This document shows, in pieces, positions 23,101 to 36,281 of a DNA stretch of 64,000 nt (positions are counted from its first letter, which is position 1; every line of letters starts with the position of its first letter). The DNA is from Syngnathus acus (taxonomy: Eukaryota > Chordata > Actinopteri > Syngnathiformes > Syngnathidae), in NCBI RefSeq assembly GCF_901709675.1, contig NC_051098.1:3417500-3481499 (forward strand), in the 5' to 3' direction. The notes under the pieces were generated by a model that ran no database searches, had not been told where the DNA came from, and worked only from the letters and a program-made list of their open reading frames with translations. Made by a program: the position numbers and the translations under genes.

Positions 23101-26100
23101 TTATCGCCCATATTCTAATAATCGCCCAGTGTGTGTTAGCGATGACATAAATAAAAAATATTGATACCTCTAATTATCGCCCATACTGCTATAAATTCCC
23201 CCCAAAACTTACGTTTTCCTCCGCGGCCGCATGCCGACGTCATTGCGCAAGTTTAAATATGACTGATTTGACAGCACGTCAAATGTCCCTTTTAAATTGT
23301 TTTTCTCCATAAACTATGATACAATTACACTCGTCACTCCGCTACGATATCCTCACACAATTACGTTATCGGGGCGTGCGCTCGAACAAGACGATCGCGA
23401 TAACATGACGTGCGCAACATGTGATGTGCGACGGTAACGTGTCGCATCGATGGAGCGTCATTGACGCACCCGCTGTTTAGAGGTAGATCAAAACAGCCGC
23501 TGTTCTAGTGTTAGAACACCAGTGAGATGCAGGTATTGCATACTACATAAGGAAAATATACATATTATCGCCCATTTCAGTGCCCCTTGGCGATCGGACA
23601 AAAAGTGTTCTCTATTAATCGCCCCCCCCCCCCTTGTTGGACATAAACCTTCTCTAATTATCGCCCTGGGCGATAATTAGAGTAAATACGGTATTTATAA
23701 TACAAACCCCAATTACAATTATGAGATGTTGTGTAAAATGTAAATAAAAACGCATGGGTAGAGTTTTATTTCTTTTGGTATTTTGTTAGACCTGTGGTTC
23801 TTAACCTTGTTGGAGGTACCGAACCCCACCAGTTTCATATGCGCATTCACCAAACCCCTCTTTAGCGAATTTTTTTTTTTTTTCAAATTCAAGACATAAA
23901 TGTATTTTACTGGTGCACAAAATGAGCCGTGCATAATCAAGAACAAAACCAACACAATGCATGAACTCACAACAAGTTACATACCTGCAAATCAGGTGTA
24001 CATCTGCTGTTGCCTTTGCGAGACCAGTTCAAATATGCGTCATCCAAAATTTACATGATAAATCTGGTGTGTTCGGACCTCCGCAGTGGAGGCTCTGCCG
24101 AACCCCTGAGACCGACTCACCGAACCCCTAGGGTTTGATCGAACCCAGGTTAAGAACCACTGTGTTAGAATTTACGCTGGTAGAATTGGGTGTAACTTTT
24201 GCCAGCCTGGAAAGCCACAACCGCTAAGAGTGGATCTGGGAGCAAGTCAATCGTGGCCTAGTCCTGGGTTCAAAAACGATCCGTCCAATCAAATTTGTTT
24301 ATTTGCTGTAACGTACCCTTTGTTCGCAAAGTTTCTCTCCAACCCCAAAATGGCGAGTAGGGGAGACAATACTTTGTGAACGTCATTCAGTATTAAATCA
24401 GTTTTAAAGACCCAAAAACCACATATTCATTAAACCCAACAGCACTTCTTCCAAAATAATCTATTTAAAAAGAAGACTTTTTCGTCAATGTCACGTACTC
24501 TTTGCTGATTGGTTGATTTCGTTGTTTGCTCCGGTTTGCCCCATCTCAAAAATGTGCTTGTTGAGACTATCCCCCAGACTCAATCCCTGGCACAGCAATG
24601 AGTCGGGATTTCCAGGCTCTGCGTTTGCACCTTTGTATGCCGTTGTGGGCTGGAGGTAGATTTTTCTTGGCCAATCCTGTCAGCACACCTCATTCATTCC
24701 GACATTCAGATATTCTGAGCGAACACTGGCAGTGCCTTGACAGTGCAGAAACAGATATAGACTCACTGGAGTTCTTTGCATGATATTGGCAGATAAACTG
24801 TAAGCACTCCCTTTGCCGATGATTTACATATGACATGGTTGGACACGACGATCATGCATGTGTTTTACATACATGCACGATCGTGCCCACCCCCCACCAA
24901 TTTAGATGCCCTCTAACTTGTTTTGGGTCGACAGAGGTGGAGGTGGTGGAGGGAATCATTCCCCATGATTCATTCACTATCGGCCGCGGAAATATGTAAC
25001 CGGTGACGTTATTATTCTTACAGCCAACCCATCCCGCCAACTTGGAAACACAGGACACTAACGGCTGATCTAAAAGTCCGGGCCGCCAGATCACTGTAAT
25101 TGAAGATACGCTTTTGAAACTCAGTTATACATGAACGGATATACGTATTTTCAGGTTCGGGATGCAGACAAAGCCTACTTGAAGTATACAAATTATGTTA
25201 TTTTTATGCAGAAATGTTTTTAGAGTATTTGTAAATAAAGTTGATTTGATTTGAGTTGAATTGATACCTGCAACATGTTCCATCGACTACTAGGACAGGG
25301 CCAAGAAAAGGACAGGAAAGTTGATGCTAAAAAACACGCATTTGGAACATTCCCCAGGTGAATAGGTTAATTGAAAACAGGAGTTACATGATTAGGCATA
25401 AAAGAAAGGCTCAGAAATATCAGTTGTAAAGATGGGCCCTTTGTGTACAACTGAATTTGTAAAGTTCTCAAGTAATATTGCAAGAACCTTAGGGATTATC
25501 ATCATTTAAATATCCATAATAGTGTATTATCAAAACATTCAGAGAATTTGGAGAAAGCAGCAAGGCTGAAAACCAACACTGCCCATGACCGTAGATCCGC
25601 AGGTGGTACTGCACTAAAAAACACATCATAATGCCATATGGGCTCAGGAACACCTCAAAAAAGATTGTCAGTTAACAAAGGTCAGCGCTTCATCTACAAA
25701 TGCTGCAACAAGCCAAGATTATTTTGGGGACGTCCCTGCTTATTTCAGGAGGACAACGCCAAATCACATTTTGCACATTGTACAGCATAGCTCATAGTAA
25801 CAGATTGTGTTTATTAGATTGCCCTGTCAGCAGCCAGACCTGTGTTCCATTGAAATGTTTGACTCAAAACACAAAATACGACACAGTGACCCCAGGCCGT
25901 TAAGCAGCTTAAATTACAAGTTTATCAAACAATAATGGGGAAGAATTCCACCTACAAGCTTCACAATTAGTGTCCTCAGTTCCTCAAGTGTTGCTAAAAG
26001 GCAAAGTAATATAACACTATGGTATACACACTTCTCTCCCATTTTTTTGCAATGTGTTGCAAAACAAATTTAATTCAAAAGGGGTAAAATGTGGTGAAAA

Positions 26101-26440
26101 AAAGTTTAGCAGTTTGAACAATAAATATCTTTGTAGTGTATGCGACTGAATATTTGTTTTTATTATTATTATTATTATTCCCTGATGATCTAGTGGTTAG
26201 GATTCATCGCTCTCACCGCCACGGCCTGGGTTCGATTCCCAGTCAGGAAACCAGATGCAGCCATAGGGGAGAACAAGCCTGTGTCTTCCCTGTGCCTGTC
26301 CCAAGCCCGGGTTAATGCAGAGGGTTGCGTCAGGAAGGGTATCCAGTGTGAAAAATTTCCCATGCGAACCATCTGGAAAAAACAGATTGTTCGCTGTGGC
26401 GACCCCAGAGGGGAAAAGGTCGAAAGGAATCATTATTATG

Positions 26441-26494
<54 letters not shown>

Positions 26495-29400
26495 GCTCTT
26501 GTTGTTGTTGTTTTAGATTACTCCTCATTAATTTACTAAATAAACTGGTGGTTGGAACATATTTTTATCTGCTTCCTGAGCAATAGATGCAACCAAACTG
26601 ATCCTGACATCCTACACGCATCCATTCTTTCCCCATCAATTTTTAACACCACTTATCCTGTTCAGGGTCGCAGGCGGTGCTGCAGCCTGTCCCTTCTGAC
26701 ATTGGGCGAAAGGAAGACTCCACCCTGAACTGGTCCCCAGCCAGTCGCAGGGTACAGATAGTGACGAACAACCAGTCACACCCACATGCACACCGCCACT
26801 TATAGAGGGAATCGATCCCACGCTGCCCGCACACAAGTCAGGCTAGTGTACCCCTACATCAGGGGTCTCAAACTCCAGTCCTCGGGGGCCGCATTCCTAC
26901 ATGTTTTCCCAAGTTTCCTCGTTAAACACACCTATTCAATGATCAGTTCATCCTCACGTTCTGCAGGAGCCTGATAATTGAATCAGGTGTGTTAACGAGG
27001 GAACTTGGAAAACATTAGAATGCGGCCCCCCGAGACTGAGTTTGAGACCCCTGCCCTACATCATCAGCAAATTCCTTCATATTGCAATAAGGCGCCCCCA
27101 TGTATAATACGCACCCTAAAAATAGCATTTGATGCTGGAAAAAAGCCTGTACCCATGGATATACGCACCCAAATTTTGACTCTACTTAAGTCCGTAAACT
27201 AAAATTATTTCAGAAAAAAAGATCATCTTTGGGAACACCGGATGTTATTCTGCCGGTCAGTATCACTGCGCCTGCATTAGCAAACGCGATAGCGAAGAAA
27301 TATTGAGACTCTCAACGGGATCACCAATATTTGAGTGATGTTCCAGTTATTTATCACAATTATTTATTATTATAATAATAATATATAATAATTATTATTT
27401 ATTATTCACATTGTCATGGTGATCTTTCGGGTGATTTCTTAACTAGGCTGGATGTATTTTTTTGTTGGCGTTGATTCTCCGACTGGCCCAGAAAGGCACC
27501 ACCGCGATCAGTTAGGTTAAAATGAAAAGAGAGGAAAGTGACGTTGTAAAGAACCATCCGTGACAAGATTTTCTTCAAAAATTGTTGTACCATGATTGTC
27601 CTAAAATCTGGGGTGCGCACTATACATGGGTACATTTTTTTTAATTTTTTTTTTATTATTTTTTTTTTTTTATCCGGATATCATACGGAGGCCGCCATTA
27701 CAGATGCGCTTTCTTCTCTGCTGTTCACTTCAAACACGCCCCATACGAACACAATGCTCTCGTATCAGACGCTTGCTCGATCACCTGCTCGTTTGCTGTC
27801 ACAATGTACCCTACACAAATCCGAAACATTTCTTCGCTATTGAGTTTGCTAGCGCATGCGCAGTGATACTGACCGTTTACGGACTTAAGTAACCCGGCCG
27901 GGTCATACCAAAGACTATAAAAATGGGACCCATTGCCTCCCTGCTTGGCACTCAGCATTAAGGGTTGGAATTGGGGGGTTAGATCACCAAATGATTCTCG
28001 AGCGCGGCGCCGCTGCTGCACCTGCTCCCCTCTCCCCCAGGGGATGGATCAAAATCACACGGGGATGGGTCAAATGCAGAGGACAAATTTCACCACACCC
28101 AGATGCGTGTGTGACGATCATTGGGACTTTAAAAAAAAAAAAAAGTCAAAATTTGGGTGCGTATTATACATGGGTACAGGCTTTTTTCCAGCATCAACAT
28201 GCCATTTTTAGGGTGCGTATTATACATGGGGGCGCATTATACATGGAAAAAACGGTATTAATTTGCGCATTATACATGGAAAAAACGGTAATTTATTGTC
28301 CTAAAATCTGGGGTGCGCATTATACATTGGTCACAATTTGTTTTTTTTTTTTTTTTTGTTTATTTTATTTTTAATCCGGATATCAGACGGAGGCCGCCAT
28401 TACAGATGCGCTTTTCTCTGCTGTTCACTTCAAACACGCTCCATACGAACACAATGCTCTTCGTATCAGACGCTTGCTCGATCACCTGCTAGTTTGCTGT
28501 CAAATGTACCCTACACAAATCCGAAACATTTCTTCGCTATTGAGTTTTGCTAGCGCATGCGCAGTGATACTGACCGGCAGAATAACATCCGGTTGTTCCC
28601 AAGATGACTTTTTCTGAATAATTTTACGTTACGGACTTAAGTAGGAGTCAGAATTGGGTGCGTATTATACATGGGTACAGGCTTTTTCCAGCATCAACAT
28701 GCCATTGTTAGGGTGCGTATTATACATGGGGGCGCATTATACATGGAAAAAAACGGTAGTATGTACGTATCTGTAGCAAAAATAAAGAAATCGGTCTCAC
28801 TCTTCCAATAATTTTAGAGGGGAATGTAGCTTCATATTACACTTTCCCAATACTTTTAGAGGGGACTGTACTATCAGATTACACTGAAATACCAGTTAGC
28901 TATGAATGCATAGTGTACTACTTAATACAATGAAATAAATGTGGTACTAAAAACACAAGCCCTAAATGTTTTATATTATAAACCAGTGTTACCGCTCACT
29001 GCTAACAATGGCTTCTTGTCAAATGATCCATACCTGCAGCCTTCCTGGCCTACATCAAAGGGGGTTTTACACTGGTCTGCCTTCTGGCTCTTTCTGATGA
29101 AAAAAGGGGAGACAGCTTTTAATTTGTCCAACTGTTTTCCTCATTAATGTCACTCAATAAGGGATGTTAGTGGTTGGACAGCAACATCCTCTGGGTTGGT
29201 CAGTGCTGATGGTTGCTATACAGTACTTGGCTTGAAGCACAAGTGGGCTACTGTGATTAGTGAAGCTGTTAAATGTTAGTCCAAAGTTTAGCATGAAGGA
29301 TGACATGCTCAAGGCAGCAATCACAGTGCAGGTTTTCTGCTCAAATCTGATTTAGTGCATATATTTGGGCTCATTATTACACCAAAATATTTTATTCATT

Positions 29401-32400
29401 TCTATAATATATTGTCCCATATTTGATGCCACATTCATTATATTTACAGTAAACCTAAAATGACCAACATGCACATACACTCAGCTCAGTGGGCTAGTGG
29501 TAGAGTGTCCGCCCTGAGACTGGAAGGTTGTGGGTTCAAACCCCGGCCGAGTCATACCAAAGACTATAAAAATGGGACCCATTGCCTCCCTGCTTGGCAC
29601 TCAGCATTAAGGGTTGGAATTGGGGGGTTAAATCACCAAATGATTCCCGAGCGCGGCACCGCTGCTGCTCACTGCTGCCCTCTCCCCCAGGGGATGGATT
29701 AAGATCACACGGGGATGGGTTAAATGCAGAGGACAAATTTCACCACACCCAGATGTGTGTGTGACGATCATTGGGACTTTAACTTTTTTAACTTTAACTT
29801 TTAAAATGAAGGTAAACAATTTTACTTCACTCCACGGAGTACAAAAACATCAGTGGGCAGCAGTAGCAAAAGGGAAGAAAACAAAAACTACATCATGACT
29901 GGCTATTCACAGGTTCAGAGTGCAGGTTACCTCAGCATTGCTGATTTAGGCATGGTAAGAAAGGTATCCAATTGCATGTGTTGTTTTGTTTAAATTACCA
30001 TAATGTACCATAACATTCAATATATCCAAATGGGGACATAGGGAAGAAAAAAGTCACCAATAATGTCCACAACTCTACAAACTCATTTGCCTTTGATACA
30101 CCTTGATACAATTTCTGATTACTAAATGGGAAAACGACCTACACCAAATTATTGGACCCAAATCCATCCATTTTCCTATCTGCTTATTATGCCAGGGGTG
30201 GGCAAACCTTTTGACTCGCGGGCCGAACTGGGTTCTAAATTTGGACCGGAGGGCCGAACCAGGAGCAGATGGACGTCGTGTTTGTGTGAAGTAATATAAG
30301 CGACCTGTAAAGGTCATTGCATAAAAGATTTTGGCCTTTAGTAGGTAGTAAAGCATGGATATTCCAAACAAGTTTTTTGAAAACAAATGCATTTATTAAC
30401 AGCATTAAAAAAAAAAAAAAAAAAATTCACTAAAAAACTGCTATCAGTGATTCTCCTAAAATACGACACTGTTATTATGAATAACAGTCTCCATCACTTC
30501 AGTGCCTGCAGGTCAGATTAATGAAAGATGTTTATCTTATGAGATCACATCAAACGGCAAACATTCTGACCAAATATATCATCTTGAAGAATCGGTGAAA
30601 GCATACATCCAAATGAAGTAATCAAAACGGCAACACGGTGAGGGGTATCTGAACATCAGAGCAGAGTTTTAACTCACAAACACCTGGTAACAGAGGTGAG
30701 GAAACGGGAAACACTTCCTTAAAGTAAGCCTTAAGATTAGTTGCATATAGGTCGTGCATCAATGTCCTTGAGCATCCTGCATTGTTTGAAAATGAGAATG
30801 GTCGCTAGTTTCAATCCCTGCTATTTGTACAAATCATATTCAAATGCATTTTTTTACAACAAACTTGAGAGCCTCCCCTTCATTTTCAGTGGGAACAGTG
30901 TTGTTGGTCTCCCTTTTTTGCTAGTGCGTCATAGTCTGGAGTAAAATTTGTTGTGGCAATTCTTAGGAGAGATCCGAGGTGTTGGTCCGTTTACCTCGAT
31001 CTGTGACGGGTTGATGTTGATGTGGCTGAACGTCACGTCGCGTACGTCGAGCCAAATTGGCCACTCTTTTTTTAAACACTCGGCACTGTGTCCACCTTGC
31101 TTTTCCTTGGGCGACTCATTTTAATAGAAGGATTCCAGGGGAAGGTTTGTGGGTGGCTTTAGCGTAAAACTGTATCTGAAAGCTCAGCGCGCGAATTACA
31201 AGAATGCTGTCGTCACAGCCCACGCTCTAAATTCGGGACTGATACAAATAGAGCGCGAGTGCGCCATGTCCGTACTACTGAGTACGTACACGCACTTGTG
31301 AGTGTGCACCGAGCTTTCTGACACGGCTTCCGGTAGTAAATGCGCAGGCGAGCGGTTCCCCATCTACTGGGGAAACGCAGTCATTGCATGCAAAATGACC
31401 AAAAAAAATGTTTAATAATACAATTTATTCAGGGTTGGCGGGCCGGATTAAACGGTCTCGTGGGCCGGATGTGGCCCGCGGGCCGTAGTTTGCCCACCCC
31501 TGGCTTATGCTCACAAGGTCACTGGCATGCTGGAGCCTCATAAAAAAGTTTAAATAAATAAATAAATACATAAATAAATACATACATACATAAACAAACT
31601 TGAAACCCAAATCTGCAACCCATACAGTATAAAACAATCCACAGCATTACTAATCAGAGAAAAATGGAAGTGTCTCAGTGTTGCACTAGGTGTAGGAGGT
31701 GCCAAGGTGTTCATTGGATGCCCTCTGTGTTGTAACTGGCCTGGGTTGTTAAGGACTGTAGAGATTGTCTGTGGTGCTGTCACTGCCCCACCACTACCAG
31801 GCTTTCTTCACATGGCAGCACAAGTGCTGTTGCGACCTGCAACTTTGCAGTGTGCCTATATGATTTGGCCATGGGCACAGATGACACTGGGAAGACGGGG
31901 AACACTGCCCATCAGTTTCATAAAGACCATCTGTCCCATCTACTTTTTCCACGAATGGTGAGAAAAATCTAAAGTAAACCAGAGGAGTAAAGTTCCTCTT
32001 CCATTGGGATGGACATGGAGCCTGCATAGCATAATGTGTTTACATCAGATATGGGGACTCGAGTCACTGTGACTTGGACTCGAGTCAACTCGAGTCGCTG
32101 TTTTGATGACTTGTGACTTGACAAAAAATAAAAAAACTTGAGACTCGACTTGGACTTGGAAGTTAAAGACTCGGGACTTGACTTGAGACACGGTGACTTG
32201 AATGACTTCAGTGTTATTTAGTTTATGTTTTCAGTTTGAATATAAGATTAATAATACATTTAAAAAAATAATATCAATAACACGGTAGGAGCGCAGGCTG
32301 AGAATGGCGTTGTCATGATTGGATCACTACCCTGTCAATCAATCAGTCGTGCCCTCTCTACGTACCTAACGTGTTTATTGGAGAATCACGCCCCTTGATA

Positions 32401-35400
32401 TCAGACATGCACAAACATGTCAGCGGGAGCGGTACCGTGAGTCATCACCTTCGGCTATCGTAATTACCTTTATGACGGCAAAAGACGGACAGCACAGTGC
32501 AAGATATGCAACAGAAACATTTCAGACAGCCAGACGACAACTTCAAACTTTGTCCGTCATTTGGAGAGCCATTCTGCCCAGTAAGTGCTTTTCATTTATC
32601 TAAATAGGTGTGTATATATAGCTTTAAAATTGCAATAATAAGGTGACTTGACTTGGACTTGACTTGACCTTTTTAAGGACTTGGCTTGACTTGACATAAT
32701 CTGTGATTTGACTTGACTTGACTTGACTTGCCCAAGAAAAAAATGACTTGGGACTTACTTGAGACTTTAAGGTTAAGACTTGAGACTTACTTGAGACTTG
32801 CACATGTGTGACTTGGTCCCATCTCTGGTTTACATTACATAAAAACATGTCAGAATGCGTACCCATGAGTGGCAATTTTAATTATTATTATTCCTGAACT
32901 CGAATCTCCAACTCAGCAAGGCAGATGAATTTTGTAAGCCAGACAAAATTGATGCATGTTTTGTTGTACATTTACAGTATACAGCTGAGAAGCGCCGAGA
33001 GAACACCACTCTGGCGTTACTGTGGCAAGCTCAAAATTCCGACTCTCAATTAAACACACCGCAATGTCTTCCAACACCGAAAAAATTAGGTTTGCTCAAT
33101 GTGAAAGATAGAAGGAGCAATTTTCAGTCATTTGTAACTTTTTTCTCCTAGGTCTTGTAGCATGTACTCAATGATTGCTGAATTAACAATATATCTTCAA
33201 ATAGATAAAAAAGTTGAAAGAGGTACATTTTTTTAACCAACAGCTTTGTTAGTAGCCAAGCAGTACTTGTTATAGTGTTCAGAAATATGGTGAAAAATGC
33301 AACCAATGCATCTCAAGAGAGCGAGAAACCCCAGCACAGCAAAGTTTCATGATTACTTTAACTTACTATACAAGGGCAAATTCACCTGCACACTACGGCA
33401 ACTTATAGTTCAGATAAAACTCATTAAATGTTCTTTTCAATGACGTAAAATCTGTGACTTGAAAAAATTCCAAGATTGTAACCGATTGTATGTTCAATGC
33501 ATATAAAAAACTACATATATCTGCAACATTGGATAGACAGCAGCCATTCATACCCAGTGTCTCAAAACTCACCATGTACAATTACCATTACAGTATCCCA
33601 TACAATTTAACAGTGACTGCATCACAAGGAACAATATACAGTTCTTCAAGTGGAAGTCACCTTACCTTGGGTTGAGTAGGTCTGGGAAAGGCAACTTTTG
33701 GGTCAATCTGAAGGAAGAGTATAGGGGAAAATATTTAAATAAGCTCGCTTGCAACCCTTATGTCGGCAAGTGGTGTAGAAAATTGAGAGAGATGGAGATT
33801 ACATCATGATTCAACATCAACAAAACAGAAACTGCACATTACAACCAAACGAAAGACACAGTGTTAGAGGCAATTTTAAATTGATTAGGCTTCACTGCCA
33901 AACCAATTTATCGGTATTACTAGTATGTATTTAGGCTACTGGATTTCTCTTCTTTTTCTGATTTCTTATCTTGTGTCTCATAGTTCAGAATGCACCAATA
34001 ACCAAGTGATTTCCAAATGGACTACATCTGGGTCGGTTTTAAAATGTCAATGGCAAGGAAAAAAAACTGCTTTGGAAAATACTTCCAAATCTGGGTAACA
34101 AAATCTTGTACAAAAAATAAGACATTTTTGTATAAAAAAAATACTTCCCGTTACCTAAATCAATGCACTTCTTGGATTGGCTGCATCCATCCACAGGATT
34201 TCCCCACACAAGGGCTGCACAATATATTGAAAAAAATATCAATATTGCAATATTGGCCAATGCAATATGCATATCACAAAGACATGCAACATCCTGTGGA
34301 ATGGTATGCTTTTATCTGAATTTGACCAGTCAAACTTAAATCTGCATCGCTATCCAATAGTTGAAAATTATCTACAGTACCGTATTTTCCGCCCTAAAAG
34401 GCGCACCTAAAAACCTAAAATTTTCTCAAAAGCCGACAGTGCGCCTTATAGTCCAGTGCGCCTTATATATGGATCAATTGATGAATTTGTTGATCCATAC
34501 TGGTTGTACACAGTGCTCTGCCAAAATGTGTCAGTACGTTTTAGTACGACTAGTAAATTACAAGGTCGCATCGCTTCCCAACATTACGGCAACTGTAGTC
34601 AGGGGGCGTCACCGAATAGCTGTTGTACCCGCGAGGCTATTTCATTTAAAAATAGGCTGCTCCGTTAATGTTTCGAGTAAATTTACGGATTGATATGGAA
34701 GGGAAACATAGGTAAGCAGTACCAATGTGTTAGATCGAACTTTAGTCAGTTCCGATCATTTTATAGGAGATCGTTTGAGAAACGCGATTGTTTACACTTT
34801 GCTGAGGCTCATGGGAGATTGCGAGCTGAGGCTCATGGGACTTTGCGGATGGCTAATGCTATAACGATAGCTGCTATACGTACCAGGCTATTTCATGTCA
34901 AAATAGGCTGCTCTGTTAATGTTTCGAATAAATCTACGGATCGATATGGAAGGGAAACATAGGTAAGTAGTACCAATGCGTTAGATCGAACTTTAATCAG
35001 TTCCGACCATTTTATAGGAGATCGTTTGAGAAACGCGATTGTTTACACTTTGCTGAGGCTCATGGGAGATTGCGAGCTGAGGCTCATGTGACTTTGCGGA
35101 TGGCTAATGCTATAACGATAGCTGCTATATGTACCAGGCTATTTCATGTCAAAATAGGCTGCTCTGTTAATGTTTCGAGTAAATCTACGGATCGATATGG
35201 AAGGGAAACATAGGTAAGTAGTACCAATGCGTTAGATCGAACTTTAGTCAGTTCCGATCATTTTATAGGAGATCGTTTGAGAAACGCGATTGTTTACACT
35301 TTGCTGAGGCTCATGGGAGATTGCGAGCTAAGGCTCGTTGGACTTTGCGGATGGCTAATGCTATAACGATAGCTGCTATACGTACCAGGCTATTTCATGT

Positions 35401-36160
35401 CAAAATAGGCTGCTCTGTTAATGTTTCGAGTAAGTCTACGGATCGATATGGAAGGGAAACATAGGTAAGTAGTACCAATGCGTTAGATCGAACTTTAGTC
35501 AGTTCCGATCATTTTATAGGAGATCGTTTGAGAAACGCGATTGTTTACAGAGGGCTCGTTGGTTATTGGCTAGTGGATGCATACCGCAACCCTAGTCAAC
35601 CTCAGTTTGTTGCAGTATAGCTTCTATTTTATGCGCCGGTGCTATTTTAATCCGGTGCGCCTTATATATGGACAAAGTTTTAAAATGGGCCGTTCATTGA
35701 AGGTGCGCCTTATAATCCGGTGCGCCTTTTAGGGCGGAAAATACGGTAATTACATTTGATTGGCGAAGACTACATTGAGCTTGCTTATTTTGTTGCATGA
35801 ATAATTGTCATCCTTTCATTGGATAATAAAATCGTGATTTCTTTAGGTGCATGCTAAATATCACATTGGTATTGGCATCGCTATATTCAACAACCAGATT
35901 GCATGTTTTTCCAACATCGTGCAGCCCTTCCCACACACATGAAGATCTTTGGTTGTAAGTGTTTAATATGTAAGACTACTGGCCTTGTTTCAAACACTAC
36001 TATCAGTACAAATACATTCTTAACACACCTCAGACAAGGATAAAATGTCTGATAAACTTATATGCAGGCTTGTGTGTAATGGAATACATGCACTACCAGC
36101 GTTACATTTTCAGAATACAAAAAAACCCCAAAGTAATCGTATTCTGTTAGGGGCGAACTG

Positions 36161-36224
<64 letters not shown>

Positions 36225-36247
36225 TACAATATTATACTATATATACG

Positions 36248-36281
<34 letters not shown>

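Noticed and set aside
26179-26250. A functional tRNA-Glu gene
   Set aside because: The acceptor stem is imperfect at its 3' side, and the sequence continues into a SINE body and tail.
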